Shown here: positions 16,328-24,036 of the stretch, piece by piece
How positions within the stretch are numbered: the stretch's first letter is position 1
Layout: the number at the start of each line of letters is the position of its first letter
Assembly: GCA_026990885.1 (NCBI GenBank)
Contig: JALXCO010000222.1
Span: 1-44,042 of the forward strand
Direction: 5' to 3'
DNA length: 44,042 bases
Source of the DNA: Desulfurococcales archaeon
Lineage (GTDB): Archaea > Thermoproteota > Thermoprotei_A > Sulfolobales > AG1
Notes under the pieces: model-generated
What the model saw: only the letters and a program-made list of their open reading frames with translations
Told to the model about the DNA's origin: nothing
Databases searched by the model: none
Program-made: the position numbers and the translations under genes

Positions 16328-16717
16328 CTATTTACCCTTAGCCTTAAGCTCCTCATAGGCGCGGCTGAGCTCATCAACAAGATCCTTGGCCTTCCCAGGC
16401 TCAAGTATAGCGGCGCTAGCGGCAGCCACCTGGATATTGGCTGCCTCGCCAAGCCTCTTCTTGCTTGGGACATATATGTAGGGGACCTTCTTCTCCTCGC
16501 ACAGGAACGGTAGGTGGAGAACCACCTCAGGCGGATCAACATCTTCAGCAATAACAACAAGTTTAGCCAGACCCCTCTCTATAGCTTTAGTAACCTCGTT
16601 TGTGCCCTTCTTGATTTTACCGCTCTCCCTAGCTAGCCTAACAGCCTCATACGCCTTCTCAGCCAGCTCGGGTGGAACAGAAAATCTAACATGAGGTTTA
16701 TCCGAGCTCATTCTCAT
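16328..16717 (-). CDS. rpl7ae: Ribosomal protein L7Ae
   Basis: The 129-residue protein is L7Ae, which binds kink-turns in 23S rRNA, in box C/D and H/ACA guide RNAs and in RNase P. The RNA-binding helix KKGTNEVTKAIERG, the middle VVIAEDVDPPEVVLHLPFLCEEKKVPYIYV and the specificity loop AAAS are all present. A start at Met1 or Met3 is possible. Minus-strand AT-rich sequence around 16740-16790 should hold its promoter, shared with the divergent CoxG-like gene. A T-run 40 bases past the stop probably ends the transcript. Confidence 0.97.
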   Translation of the reverse strand: MRMSSDKPHVRFSVPPELAEKAYEAVRLARESGKIKKGTNEVTKAIERGLAKLVVIAEDVDPPEVVLHLPFLCEEKKVPYIYVPSKKRLGEAANIQVAAASAAILEPGKAKDLVDELSRAYEELKAKGK

Positions 16718-16837
16718 CCTCCCATCGTCGCTTCTCTATATCTGCACCATATAAGTCATGGTTATAAGGTTATAAACTTAACTATTTCGATTTAAAAGGA
16801 TTATTAATCCCAATTCAAATACTATAAGGTGCAAAAA

Positions 16838-17284
16838 ATGAAGATACATTATGAAGGGGAGTTCGAGGTAGAACAAGATAAGGAAAAGGTGTTTAAATCA
16901 CTAATCGACATCGAAAAGGTGGGAAAGGCGTTCCCAGGCGTTGAGAAAATAGAGAAGCTGGACGAGAAAACAGCGCAGGTAAGGGTTAAAATGGGTATAG
17001 GCGCATTGAGGGGGGTCCTCAACATCAAGCTGAGCTTTACGGAGATAAATGAAGGTGTAAGCGCAAAGGTGAATGGAAGAGGTAGCGGTGCCCAAAGCAC
17101 TGTGGACTTTACCCTGAGCTTCACGCTGGATCACAGAGACAGCACAACAAAGGTTGCGTGGATTTTCGACGGGAATGTCGGGGGGTTGATGGGCTCTATC
17201 GGTGGGAGGGTTCTGGATAGCGTTGCTAGGAGACTGATAAACGAGACAATCGATAACCTAAAAAAGATCCTTGAGAGAGAATAG
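16838..17284 (+). CDS. CoxG/SRPBCC-family protein
   Basis: I choose ATG 16838 because AAGGTG at 16826-16831 is a good ribosome site for it; a GTG at 16829 lies inside that site. The resulting 148 residues form a START-like SRPBCC fold of the CoxG type: YEGEFEVEQDKEKVF, FPGVEKIEKLDEKTAQVRVKMG, and a C-terminal helix after GGRVLDSVARRLINETIDNL. CoxG recruits the chaperone for molybdenum CO dehydrogenase assembly in bacteria, but archaeal members occur without cox genes, and none are here. A hydrophobic ligand-binding role is the general expectation. Confidence 0.85.
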   Translation: MKIHYEGEFEVEQDKEKVFKSLIDIEKVGKAFPGVEKIEKLDEKTAQVRVKMGIGALRGVLNIKLSFTEINEGVSAKVNGRGSGAQSTVDFTLSFTLDHRDSTTKVAWIFDGNVGGLMGSIGGRVLDSVARRLINETIDNLKKILERE

Positions 17285-17408
17285 CTGACTATAGCTGTAA
17301 TAGCTATGTAAGCCTACCCAGAACGGTTTTCTCAACACCCCATTCCCCCCGGCTTAGCTGGAGACCTAATAAATTAAGTTTAAGTTTAGGTAACCAACAT
17401 TTAATTAG

Positions 17409-17912
17409 GTGTTTCTCGATTTGAAGCTGAATAATATATGGACGCCATGGAGACTAAGCTACATAAAGGAGGCGGATAAGATAAAGACATGCATATTCTG
17501 TGAATCATTCAAAAAGCCGGACAGGGACTCATATATAGTCTACAAGGGCAAAACATGCTTCGTTGTACTCAACATCTACCCCTACAACAACGGGCATATA
17601 ATGATAGCCCCCTACAGGCATGTAGCCAGCCTCGAGGACCTAAACGAGGAGGAGAGGGCCGAAATCATGGATCTCATGGTTAAAAGCATCAAAATACTAT
17701 CTAGCGAATACAGCCCCCACGGATTCAATATAGGCATAAACCTCGGTAAGGCTGCAGGAGCCGGTGTAGAGCATCACCTGCATGTGCATATCGTTCCTAG
17801 ATGGGTTGGAGACACGAACTTCATGCCTGTCCTGGGCGAAACCAAGGTGCTACCTGAACTTCTCGACTCCACCTGGGATAGGCTGAGGAAAGCCTTTAGC
17901 AGGGTTGCATAG
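17409..17912 (+). CDS. HIT-family nucleotide hydrolase/transferase
   Basis: The 167-residue protein has the histidine triad HHLHVHIVPRW near residues 126-136. It also has the N-terminal WTPWRLSYI block and the zinc pair Cys28/Cys31 (CIFC), typical of the Ap4A phosphorylase/FHIT-like branch. It would split dinucleoside polyphosphates or adenylylated amines through a histidine-AMP intermediate. The start may be GTG 17409 or TTG 17424. It is followed 68 bases later by the deoxyhypusine synthase gene on the same strand. Confidence 0.9.
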   Translation: MFLDLKLNNIWTPWRLSYIKEADKIKTCIFCESFKKPDRDSYIVYKGKTCFVVLNIYPYNNGHIMIAPYRHVASLEDLNEEERAEIMDLMVKSIKILSSEYSPHGFNIGINLGKAAGAGVEHHLHVHIVPRWVGDTNFMPVLGETKVLPELLDSTWDRLRKAFSRVA

Positions 17913-17980
17913 TTATTATTGCTAGCGATCCATGGAAGCCTAGATGCATGTGGATCGGGAGAGAGTAAGCGTGTTCGGGG

Positions 17981-18925
17981 ATGATCCATATGTCGAGAGA
18001 GGTAGCCGATGTATATATAGATCCGGATAAAACCGACATCGAGGACCTGGTAGATATATACAGCAGAATACACGGGTTCACGGCAGCGAGCATATATGAA
18101 GCCATAGATATGCTTCTTGAGATGCTTGATAAGGCGGATTTGAGATTCCTATCATTCACAGGTAACATAGTGTCCACGGGGCTGAGGGGGATACTGGCCC
18201 AGCTGCTGGACCTCAAGATATTTAATGTAGTGATAACCACATGTGGGGCTATAGACCATGACATAGCGAAGGGTATGGGGGGTAGGTATCTTAAAGGGTC
18301 TTTTGATATGGATGATCTAGAGCTGGCTAAAAAAGAGATCCATAGGCTAGGAAATATATTGATCCCGAAAGAAAGCTACGGGCTTATAATAGAGAGATTC
18401 ACCCACCAACTAGTGGATGAGCTAACCAAAGCCAAGAAGGAGTGGGGACCCCGAGAAATCCTTAGAGAGGCCGGAAAAAAGCTGAGTGGAGATAGAAACT
18501 CTATTCTCGGAGCCTCATACAGAAACAACATACCCATATACGTCCCGGGCATCACGGACGGCGCCTTCGGCACCGCGCTATATACCAGATCCAAGGTCAC
18601 TGGACTGAAAATAGATCTATTCAAAGACATGGATGAGCTGGCCGAGCTAGTATTTAAATCAAGAGTTAGCGGAGCACTAATACTTGGTGGAGGAATAAGC
18701 AAGCACCACACAATATGGTGGAACCAGTTCAAGGAGGGGCTAGACTACGCCATATATATAACCACAGCGATCGAGTGGGACGGCTCGCTGAGCGGGGCTA
18801 GGCCGAGGGAGGCTATAAGCTGGGGAAAACTCAAAGAGAGGTCCCGCAACACATATATATATGGCGACGCAACCGTGATCATGCCTATAATAGCTATGTA
18901 CATAATCAAGAAGATAGCCAGATGA
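17981..18925 (+). CDS. dys: Deoxyhypusine synthase
   Basis: The 314-residue enzyme moves the aminobutyl group of spermidine to one lysine of aIF5A, the first step in making hypusine. The NAD-binding signature FTGNIVSTGLRG (residues 59-70), TTCGAIDHDIAKG, and the catalytic Lys241 followed by His242-His243 in GGGISKHH are clear. Length is normal for archaea. ATG 17981 and ATG 17990 are both possible starts, with GGGGAT nearby. The stop codon overlaps the uppP start (ATGA), so the two are coupled. Confidence 0.95.
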   Translation: MIHMSREVADVYIDPDKTDIEDLVDIYSRIHGFTAASIYEAIDMLLEMLDKADLRFLSFTGNIVSTGLRGILAQLLDLKIFNVVITTCGAIDHDIAKGMGGRYLKGSFDMDDLELAKKEIHRLGNILIPKESYGLIIERFTHQLVDELTKAKKEWGPREILREAGKKLSGDRNSILGASYRNNIPIYVPGITDGAFGTALYTRSKVTGLKIDLFKDMDELAELVFKSRVSGALILGGGISKHHTIWWNQFKEGLDYAIYITTAIEWDGSLSGARPREAISWGKLKERSRNTYIYGDATVIMPIIAMYIIKKIAR

Positions 18926-19740
18926 AAACAATGCAGCCAACTCTAGAGGGCATCATATACGCATCAATACTTCAGGGCGTAAGCGAGTGGCTACCAATAA
19001 GCAGTAGCGGGCAGGTTGTTCTCTATCTATTCAACGTGCTGAAGCTCGATCCGAGGAATGCTCTAGATATAGCCTTAATGCTTCATCTAGGAACAGCACT
19101 GTCCGGGCTGGCATACTATGCCAGGGACCTCCTGGGGGAAAGGTGGAGGGAAAACTTTAGGTTTCTGGCTGTGAGCTACGCGTCCTCTATAGCTGTCGCC
19201 GCACCTATATATCTGTATATTATACCCAACCTCACCATGTATCTGGATCAGGTAAATATCTTTATAGGTGTAGCTCTAGTAGCTAGCGGCATTCTACTCA
19301 AGAAAGCGGGATCTAGGAGCCTTGGCCCGAGCCATAGAGGATCAGGCAGCCACACACCCGACACCAGATCCTCAATAATATATGGAGTAGCCCAAGGAAT
19401 AGCCATACTCCCCGGATTATCGAGGAGCGCTCTAACGCTATTCACGCTGATCTATCTCGGGTATAGGCCCTCGACAGCGGTTAAATACATGGTTCTAGGC
19501 GGTATACCAGCTACACTCACCGCTGGGGTGGTATCTCTCTATATGGGTGCGGGAGGCCCTGGATCATATATAGACCCCTTAACAGGCGCTCTAGCCATAG
19601 GCTTAACCTTTCTTGTAGGGGTATCGCTAATAAAGTTTCTGACTGTCTTCTCCAGTAGGGCGAGTGTGTATGTGTTCAATATAGGTTTTGGATTATTCAT
19701 AATAGCCCTGCACGTCCCGCTACTTCTACAACTGATCTAG
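18922..19740 (+). CDS. uppP: UppP/BacA-family undecaprenyl-diphosphatase-like enzyme
   Basis: The protein has 272 residues and about eight membrane helices. The signature GVSEWLPISSSGQ near residue 20 and PGLSRSALT near residue 167 form the two halves of the active site (Glu, Ser and Arg). Bacterial members recycle the undecaprenyl diphosphate carrier. In archaea the substrate should be a dolichyl or other polyprenyl diphosphate used in N-glycosylation. A glycine/histidine-rich cytoplasmic loop (residues 126-143) separates the halves. The start overlaps the dys stop by 4 bases. Confidence 0.92.
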   Translation: MKTMQPTLEGIIYASILQGVSEWLPISSSGQVVLYLFNVLKLDPRNALDIALMLHLGTALSGLAYYARDLLGERWRENFRFLAVSYASSIAVAAPIYLYIIPNLTMYLDQVNIFIGVALVASGILLKKAGSRSLGPSHRGSGSHTPDTRSSIIYGVAQGIAILPGLSRSALTLFTLIYLGYRPSTAVKYMVLGGIPATLTAGVVSLYMGAGGPGSYIDPLTGALAIGLTFLVGVSLIKFLTVFSSRASVYVFNIGFGLFIIALHVPLLLQLI

Positions 19741-19873
19741 AATACAGGCACCGAAACCCAGATGGCTTGTGCAGAGAGGAAGCCCCGGTCCCGAATGGCT
19801 CTAGATAGGTTCTAGAACCACCCACTATAATACCATATTATATGTGTTGCGTATATATTATATTGGGGTAGCG

Positions 19874-20197
19874 ATGGTATCGGCCAAACTAAATAAAGTC
19901 ATCAAGACCGGCGATAGGAGGTACGATGTGTATATTGAGATAAACTATAAAGATAAGCTATATGAGCTATACCTACCAAAACTCTCCAAGAAACCCTCAG
20001 AGGTTAAATTAGAGGTCAGCGGTGACAGGCTTCATCTAAAGCTTGTGAGCAGGGATGAAGGCATATGTTCTTGTGAGCTGGATCTTAAAGATATAGAGAA
20101 GGGGTGTGTGATGCTATCATGCAAACCCACGGCTGTATGGATCTCCGATACCGAGCTGATAAAGTCGCATAGGGTTTACCCTCTAGAATCGCAATGA
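19874..20197 (+). CDS. Small hypothetical protein with Cys cluster
   Basis: I prefer ATG 19874 (107 residues) over the earlier in-frame GTG 19844, because a GGGGT sits just before it and the extra 10 residues overlap the TATA-like ATATTATAT region. The protein is soluble, charged and beta-rich (YDVYIEINYKDKLYELYLP, EVKLEVSGDRLHLKLV), with four cysteines near residues 66-84 (CSC and then Cys-x5-Cys) that could bind a metal or form a disulfide. I do not recognise a family. A 12-bp palindrome (19808-19819) lies upstream. Confidence 0.65.
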   Translation: MVSAKLNKVIKTGDRRYDVYIEINYKDKLYELYLPKLSKKPSEVKLEVSGDRLHLKLVSRDEGICSCELDLKDIEKGCVMLSCKPTAVWISDTELIKSHRVYPLESQ

Positions 20198-20221
20198 AGA
20201 ATAGCCGGAAAGCCTTGCTCC

Positions 20222-21262
20222 CTACCTAACTATCCTGGATGACGCCTTCCTCAACCTATTCATGATGGCTAATCCTATACCCCTCTCTTCTACGGGTAGA
20301 GCTATACATAGATCTATATCCAGCTGGTCTATCTCTCTAAGCTTGGAGTATAGGTTTCTAGCCACCTCATACAGGTTATCTATAGACCCATAGGAGAGGT
20401 AGACCACCCCCAGAGGCTCGAAGTACCGGGAATACTCTTTGGGGCCAAGTACACATATTCTTAAACCCTCACCTATAAATGATCTTGCTACCTCGATAGC
20501 TCTCGGAACAGGATCCGCGGTATCTATAAGGATTAAAGCCCTATCTGGAGCATAGTGCCTATACTTCGTACCGGGGGATAGAGCCCTATCGGCGCTCCCG
20601 AACCCCCTAGCGAAGCTAGGTATGTTTACCCTGCCTATAGCCTTCTCTAGAAAATCAACATCTATTGGTCCAGGCCTTAGAAGTGTGGGGGGATCTGTAG
20701 TCAGATCTATAATTGTTGATTCAACACCAAAGAAAACCTCACCACCATCAAGTATGGCATCGATACTGTCCCCGAGGTCCCTCAACACATGCTCAGCCCT
20801 TGTCGGGCTAGGCTTACCGGATCTATTGGCGCTTGGAGCAGCTATCGGGGTGCCGGCCTCATCTATAAGCTCTAGAGCAACTGGGTGGGCGGGGCATCTA
20901 ACGGCTACCTTATCTAGGCCTCCTGTAGTTACTTTGGGGACCTCTGCCCTCTTCTTCAAAACTATGGTTAGGGGTCCCGGCCACGCCTTCTCGATCAGCC
21001 TATATGCCTCCTCGGGCACGTCGCGGGCTAGAACATCTATATGGTCGCTGCTGGATACGTGAACTATCAGCGGGTTATCAGCAGGCCTACCCTTAACCCT
21101 GAAGATCTTTTTCACAGCATCAGTGCTGAATGCATCGGCCCCAAGGCCATACACTGTTTCCGTTGGAAACGCAACCAACCCGCCCCGTCTAATGATTTCT
21201 GCAGCAGCTTTCAGGATATCTTTTTGTGGTTTAATAGGATCCACCCTATATACTATAACCAT
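20222..21262 (-). CDS. sua5: Threonylcarbamoyl-AMP synthase (Sua5)
   Basis: This 346-residue protein makes threonylcarbamoyl-AMP from threonine, bicarbonate and ATP, the first step of the t6A37 tRNA modification. The YrdC domain is residues 1 to about 200: GGLVAFPTETVYGLGADAF, KGRPADNPLIVH and SAN RSG blocks are all in place. A C-terminal Sua5 domain follows the linker PGTKYRHYAPD (residues about 240-346), so it is the long Sua5 form and not stand-alone YrdC. The substrate tRNA is ANN-decoding. The gene is alone on the minus strand. Confidence 0.95.
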   Translation of the reverse strand: MVIVYRVDPIKPQKDILKAAAEIIRRGGLVAFPTETVYGLGADAFSTDAVKKIFRVKGRPADNPLIVHVSSSDHIDVLARDVPEEAYRLIEKAWPGPLTIVLKKRAEVPKVTTGGLDKVAVRCPAHPVALELIDEAGTPIAAPSANRSGKPSPTRAEHVLRDLGDSIDAILDGGEVFFGVESTIIDLTTDPPTLLRPGPIDVDFLEKAIGRVNIPSFARGFGSADRALSPGTKYRHYAPDRALILIDTADPVPRAIEVARSFIGEGLRICVLGPKEYSRYFEPLGVVYLSYGSIDNLYEVARNLYSKLREIDQLDIDLCIALPVEERGIGLAIMNRLRKASSRIVR

Positions 21263-21511
21263 CAGAACCTACCCGCAAAACACGCTTGCTATGTTGCTCC
21301 ACACACAGCTCCAGCCCTGATCTAGTATTTCATTAGACAGATAATTAGCTAATTAGCTAAGAGGTTAAGCGGAGCCTTATAACCCCAATAGAGGAGGAAC
21401 AGGGACCTCCAGAGAAAATGCGTAGTTAACTAAATTGTTTTCGCCAGGAAGCCGGCCCGGTTAAAAGTGGGGATTGAGACATACTGTATCTACGATATGC
21501 ATGCGGGATGG

Positions 21512-22435
21512 CTAAACCATTCTGGGCTTCAGTATGTGCTCCACACTAGCTATAGGCTTACCATTAACCTCTATCGGCACCTTGGCTGGCGGGATCTTGA
21601 GGTAGCCAGGTATTCTGTTGGCTATCCTCTCCTCATATGTTGGGACGTGGGGGTTCTGGTAGAATACCCCGACATATATCTTGTCTCCGTAGAGATCCGA
21701 GAGGTCCCAGGCCCTCTTAATCTTATCGCCAGCCTCCTCAGGGGACTTCACCACGGGGTCCCAGTCCGGAAACTCCTTCTCGAGGTAGGCAATCTTTTGG
21801 GCGTAGACCTCTTTAGTGTATACATCGTTGTATGTGGGGCATGGCTGGAGGACCTCGACAACCGATAGACCCTTGTGCTGGATAGCCTTCTTGATAACCT
21901 CCTTCAGGTGCTGAACATTATACGCGTATCCCCTAGCTACAAAGGTGTATCCTGACGCGAGAGCCAATCTAACCGGGTTTATGGGGTCCTGCATGTTCGG
22001 CATCGGCAGGGCCTTAGTCTTTATGCCTCTTGGAAGGGTTGGGGAGGCCTGACCCTTGGTTAGCCCGTAGACCTGGTTGTTATGTATAATTATCGTTATA
22101 TCGATGTTTCTTCTACCCACAGAGACGAAGTGGCCCACACCTATACCCAGCTGATCGCCGTCGCCCCCGAAAACAACCACAGTAAGCTCCGGGTTAGCCA
22201 GCTTGAGGCCCGAGGCGAAAGTTACAGCCCTTCCATGAAGAGTGTGTACACCGTGTACATTGAAGTAGTGGGGTATCTTGCCTGAGCAGCCGATACCCCC
22301 AACCACGACTGTTTTATAGGGATCCAGCTTGAGCTCGGCGAAGGCCATCAAGGCTGAATTCAATATACCGTAGTCGCCGCATCCCGGGCACCAATCGGGG
22401 TTGAGGTTAGACTTATATGTTTGCATCAAAGCCAT
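21512..22435 (-). CDS. 2-oxoacid:ferredoxin oxidoreductase, beta subunit
   Basis: The 307-residue protein binds thiamine diphosphate and a 4Fe-4S cluster. WCPGCGDYG begins the cluster/TPP domain, GGIGCSGKIPHYF follows, and GDGDQLGIGVGHF is the TPP magnesium motif with NNQVYGLTKGQ after it. It oxidatively decarboxylates pyruvate or another 2-oxoacid, passing electrons to ferredoxin. The partner alpha(gamma) subunit is not adjacent on either side, although in relatives the pair usually forms an operon. The upstream neighbours are a CRM protein and a dicluster ferredoxin on the same strand. Confidence 0.93.
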   Translation of the reverse strand: MALMQTYKSNLNPDWCPGCGDYGILNSALMAFAELKLDPYKTVVVGGIGCSGKIPHYFNVHGVHTLHGRAVTFASGLKLANPELTVVVFGGDGDQLGIGVGHFVSVGRRNIDITIIIHNNQVYGLTKGQASPTLPRGIKTKALPMPNMQDPINPVRLALASGYTFVARGYAYNVQHLKEVIKKAIQHKGLSVVEVLQPCPTYNDVYTKEVYAQKIAYLEKEFPDWDPVVKSPEEAGDKIKRAWDLSDLYGDKIYVGVFYQNPHVPTYEERIANRIPGYLKIPPAKVPIEVNGKPIASVEHILKPRMV

Positions 22436-22542
22436 AATAACACCATCTAAACCTGTTATAATTCTCTAGCTCACTTTTAAAGTTTAACAGCCTTAATTAT
22501 ATCGGTAATTATAGAGATATAAACTATGGTGCAGATATAGAT

Positions 22543-22815
22543 CTATGATCTCTTCTTCCCCCTAACCCTCACGAGAACATATGTGTAGCCCCTGACCTCA
22601 CCAACTACAGCTCCAACCCTTTCAGCAAGCCTGGCCATGTCTTCATCGCTCACCTTAGCTCTAGCGGATTTTAGGAGGCGAACCTTAATCATTCCCGATA
22701 TCTCTAGTCTACGCTTGATCTCGTTCTCGATCCCTTCAGTAAGGCCATTTTTGCCCACTATAACGTCTACACCGCTGGACGACATCTTTCTTCTTATATC
22801 TTTCTTTCTAACCAT
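22543..22815 (-). CDS. CRM-domain (YhbY-like) RNA-binding protein
   Basis: From ATG 22815 the protein has 90 residues and the whole length is one CRM domain: VRKKDIRRKM, VIVGKNGLTEGIENEIKRRLE with the GxxG-like loop, and LAERVGAVVGEVRGYTYVLVR. The basic tail is KKRS. YhbY binds pre-50S particles in bacteria. Archaeal homologues are presumed to act in ribosome assembly. The ATG is chosen over GTG 22824 because AGGTG lies at a suitable distance before it. Confidence 0.88.
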   Translation of the reverse strand: MVRKKDIRRKMSSSGVDVIVGKNGLTEGIENEIKRRLEISGMIKVRLLKSARAKVSDEDMARLAERVGAVVGEVRGYTYVLVRVRGKKRS

Positions 22816-22984
22816 GGATAACACCTGTATCAGCTAACCCACATAAATATCATCGATAGAGCACTTATAGGGTGAGGTACCTAGGGATATAGAAGTCCGT
22901 CTATAATATCTTAGCTGAGTAGAAGGATTTGAAAATATATTGGCTAGCTCTTGAGGGTTCTGCAAGATCATAAATCGCTTATAG

Positions 22985-23326
22985 CTATTGGATGGGATCG
23001 CCTGTTATGCCATAGTTCTGCTTCCACTCCTCAAAGATCTTCTTTTCAGTATCGTCTAGCTCCCTGGAGAACCTATACCATCCACTCTTAGCCTTTGAAT
23101 CATCGGGCGCCTGGCTGGTTTGCCAGATGCAGTTCACGGGGCACACACTTATACAGCTTCTATCATCTATGCAGAGGTCCCATATCAGCCTTGCTTTAGC
23201 GTTCTCATCCATCTCAAGGGCTTGTGTTGGGCATACAGCTACGCATGCGCCACAGCTTATACATATGTCCTGATCTATAACTATTCTCTCGTATTTCTTG
23301 AGCTCTTCTCCTGTGGGTGCGGACAT
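22985..23326 (-). CDS. Dicluster ferredoxin (4Fe-4S/3Fe-4S type)
   Basis: The 113-residue protein has a first cluster motif CISCGACVAVCP (residues 22-33) and a second set CIDDRSCISVCPVNC. The second motif has a long gap before its second Cys, which may leave a modified cluster. A C-terminal charged tail of about 45 residues is unusual for ferredoxins. The start is chosen at ATG 23326, preceded by GGGTG. It would carry electrons for the nearby 2-oxoacid oxidoreductase and perhaps the radical SAM enzymes. A TATA-like region at 23351-23366 between it and the divergent HTH gene can serve both directions. Confidence 0.87.
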   Translation of the reverse strand: MSAPTGEELKKYERIVIDQDICISCGACVAVCPTQALEMDENAKARLIWDLCIDDRSCISVCPVNCIWQTSQAPDDSKAKSGWYRFSRELDDTEKKIFEEWKQNYGITGDPIQ

Positions 23327-23355
23327 GTGATACACCCTTTAATTAATGCTAAAAA

Positions 23356-23365
23356 TTTATAAATA
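23356..23365 (+). promoter_or_regulatory. TATA box of the Bat-type regulator gene
   Basis: TTTATAAATA ends about 29 bases before the ATG at 23395, so transcription should begin a few bases before or within the palindrome, giving a very short leader. The near-symmetrical sequence could also direct the divergent ferredoxin gene. Confidence 0.6.
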
Positions 23366-23370
23366 TGGGT

Positions 23371-23388
23371 CACCTTAAATTTAAGGTG
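23371..23388. promoter_or_regulatory. 18-bp perfect palindrome, candidate operator
   Basis: CACCTTAAATTTAAGGTG is perfectly symmetrical and spans the expected transcription start of the HTH regulator gene. A near copy is found at 39535-39552. The placement, between the TATA box and the start codon, suits autorepression. Confidence 0.6.
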
Positions 23389-23394
23389 CGTGGT

Positions 23395-24036
23395 ATGAGG
23401 TATTTTATAACCGATATACTTATAGAGCATAGAGGCTGCAAGATACAGTATATATCCCACATGTGCGAGTCGTTCCAGTTTTTGGGGATCCAGTCTGGGG
23501 GCTCAAGGATCTATTATATAGGGTATAGATGCAGCAGCGACGTGAAGGATAGAGATCTCCCGAGCGGGGTTAGGGTGTATAAGCTGGGTAACGGCAGGAG
23601 TCTTTTTATAGTTGATAAATGCCTCGAGCATGTGGTGTTGGGGGAGCTCGATGTAGTGTTGCTGAACCAGTATATAAGGGATTGGAAGCCCGTCGTTAGT
23701 GTTCTGGTTAGGGGGACCTCCCATCTGAAGAGGGTGCTGAAGCACCTATACACCAGTAATCTAAGGCCCTTTGTTATCGGTATGAGGGGTCTGGATTCTG
23801 TGGGTAGGTCCAGAATATCTAAGAGGCAGGAGCAGGTTCTGGTTCTAGCCTATAGTAGAGGGTTCTTTAACAAGCCTCGGGGGACCACGCTGCTTGAGCT
23901 CTCTAGGGAGCTCAATATTACTGCGGCAACTCTAAATGAGATTATTAGGATTGGTGTTAGGAAGCTTATTGAGAGGTACCTTATAGATAATGGGCTATTA
24001 TCCAGGATCGGTGGGGGGCAACTGGGTAATGATTAG
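23395..24036 (+). CDS. Bat-type (HTH_10) transcriptional regulator
   Basis: I place the start at ATG 23395 because the earlier ATG at 23365 lies in the TATA box. The 213-residue protein has a C-terminal HTH of the bacterio-opsin activator type (residues about 145-205): ISKRQEQVLVLAYSRGFFNKPRGTTLLELSREL is recognisable, the recognition region being NITAATLNEI. The N-terminal 140 residues (MRYFITDILIEHRGC..., with several Cys) form an unassigned sensing domain. Its stop overlaps the radical SAM gene start (ATGATTAG). Such regulators respond to redox, light or metabolic signals; the signal here is unknown. Confidence 0.85.
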   Translation: MRYFITDILIEHRGCKIQYISHMCESFQFLGIQSGGSRIYYIGYRCSSDVKDRDLPSGVRVYKLGNGRSLFIVDKCLEHVVLGELDVVLLNQYIRDWKPVVSVLVRGTSHLKRVLKHLYTSNLRPFVIGMRGLDSVGRSRISKRQEQVLVLAYSRGFFNKPRGTTLLELSRELNITAATLNEIIRIGVRKLIERYLIDNGLLSRIGGGQLGND

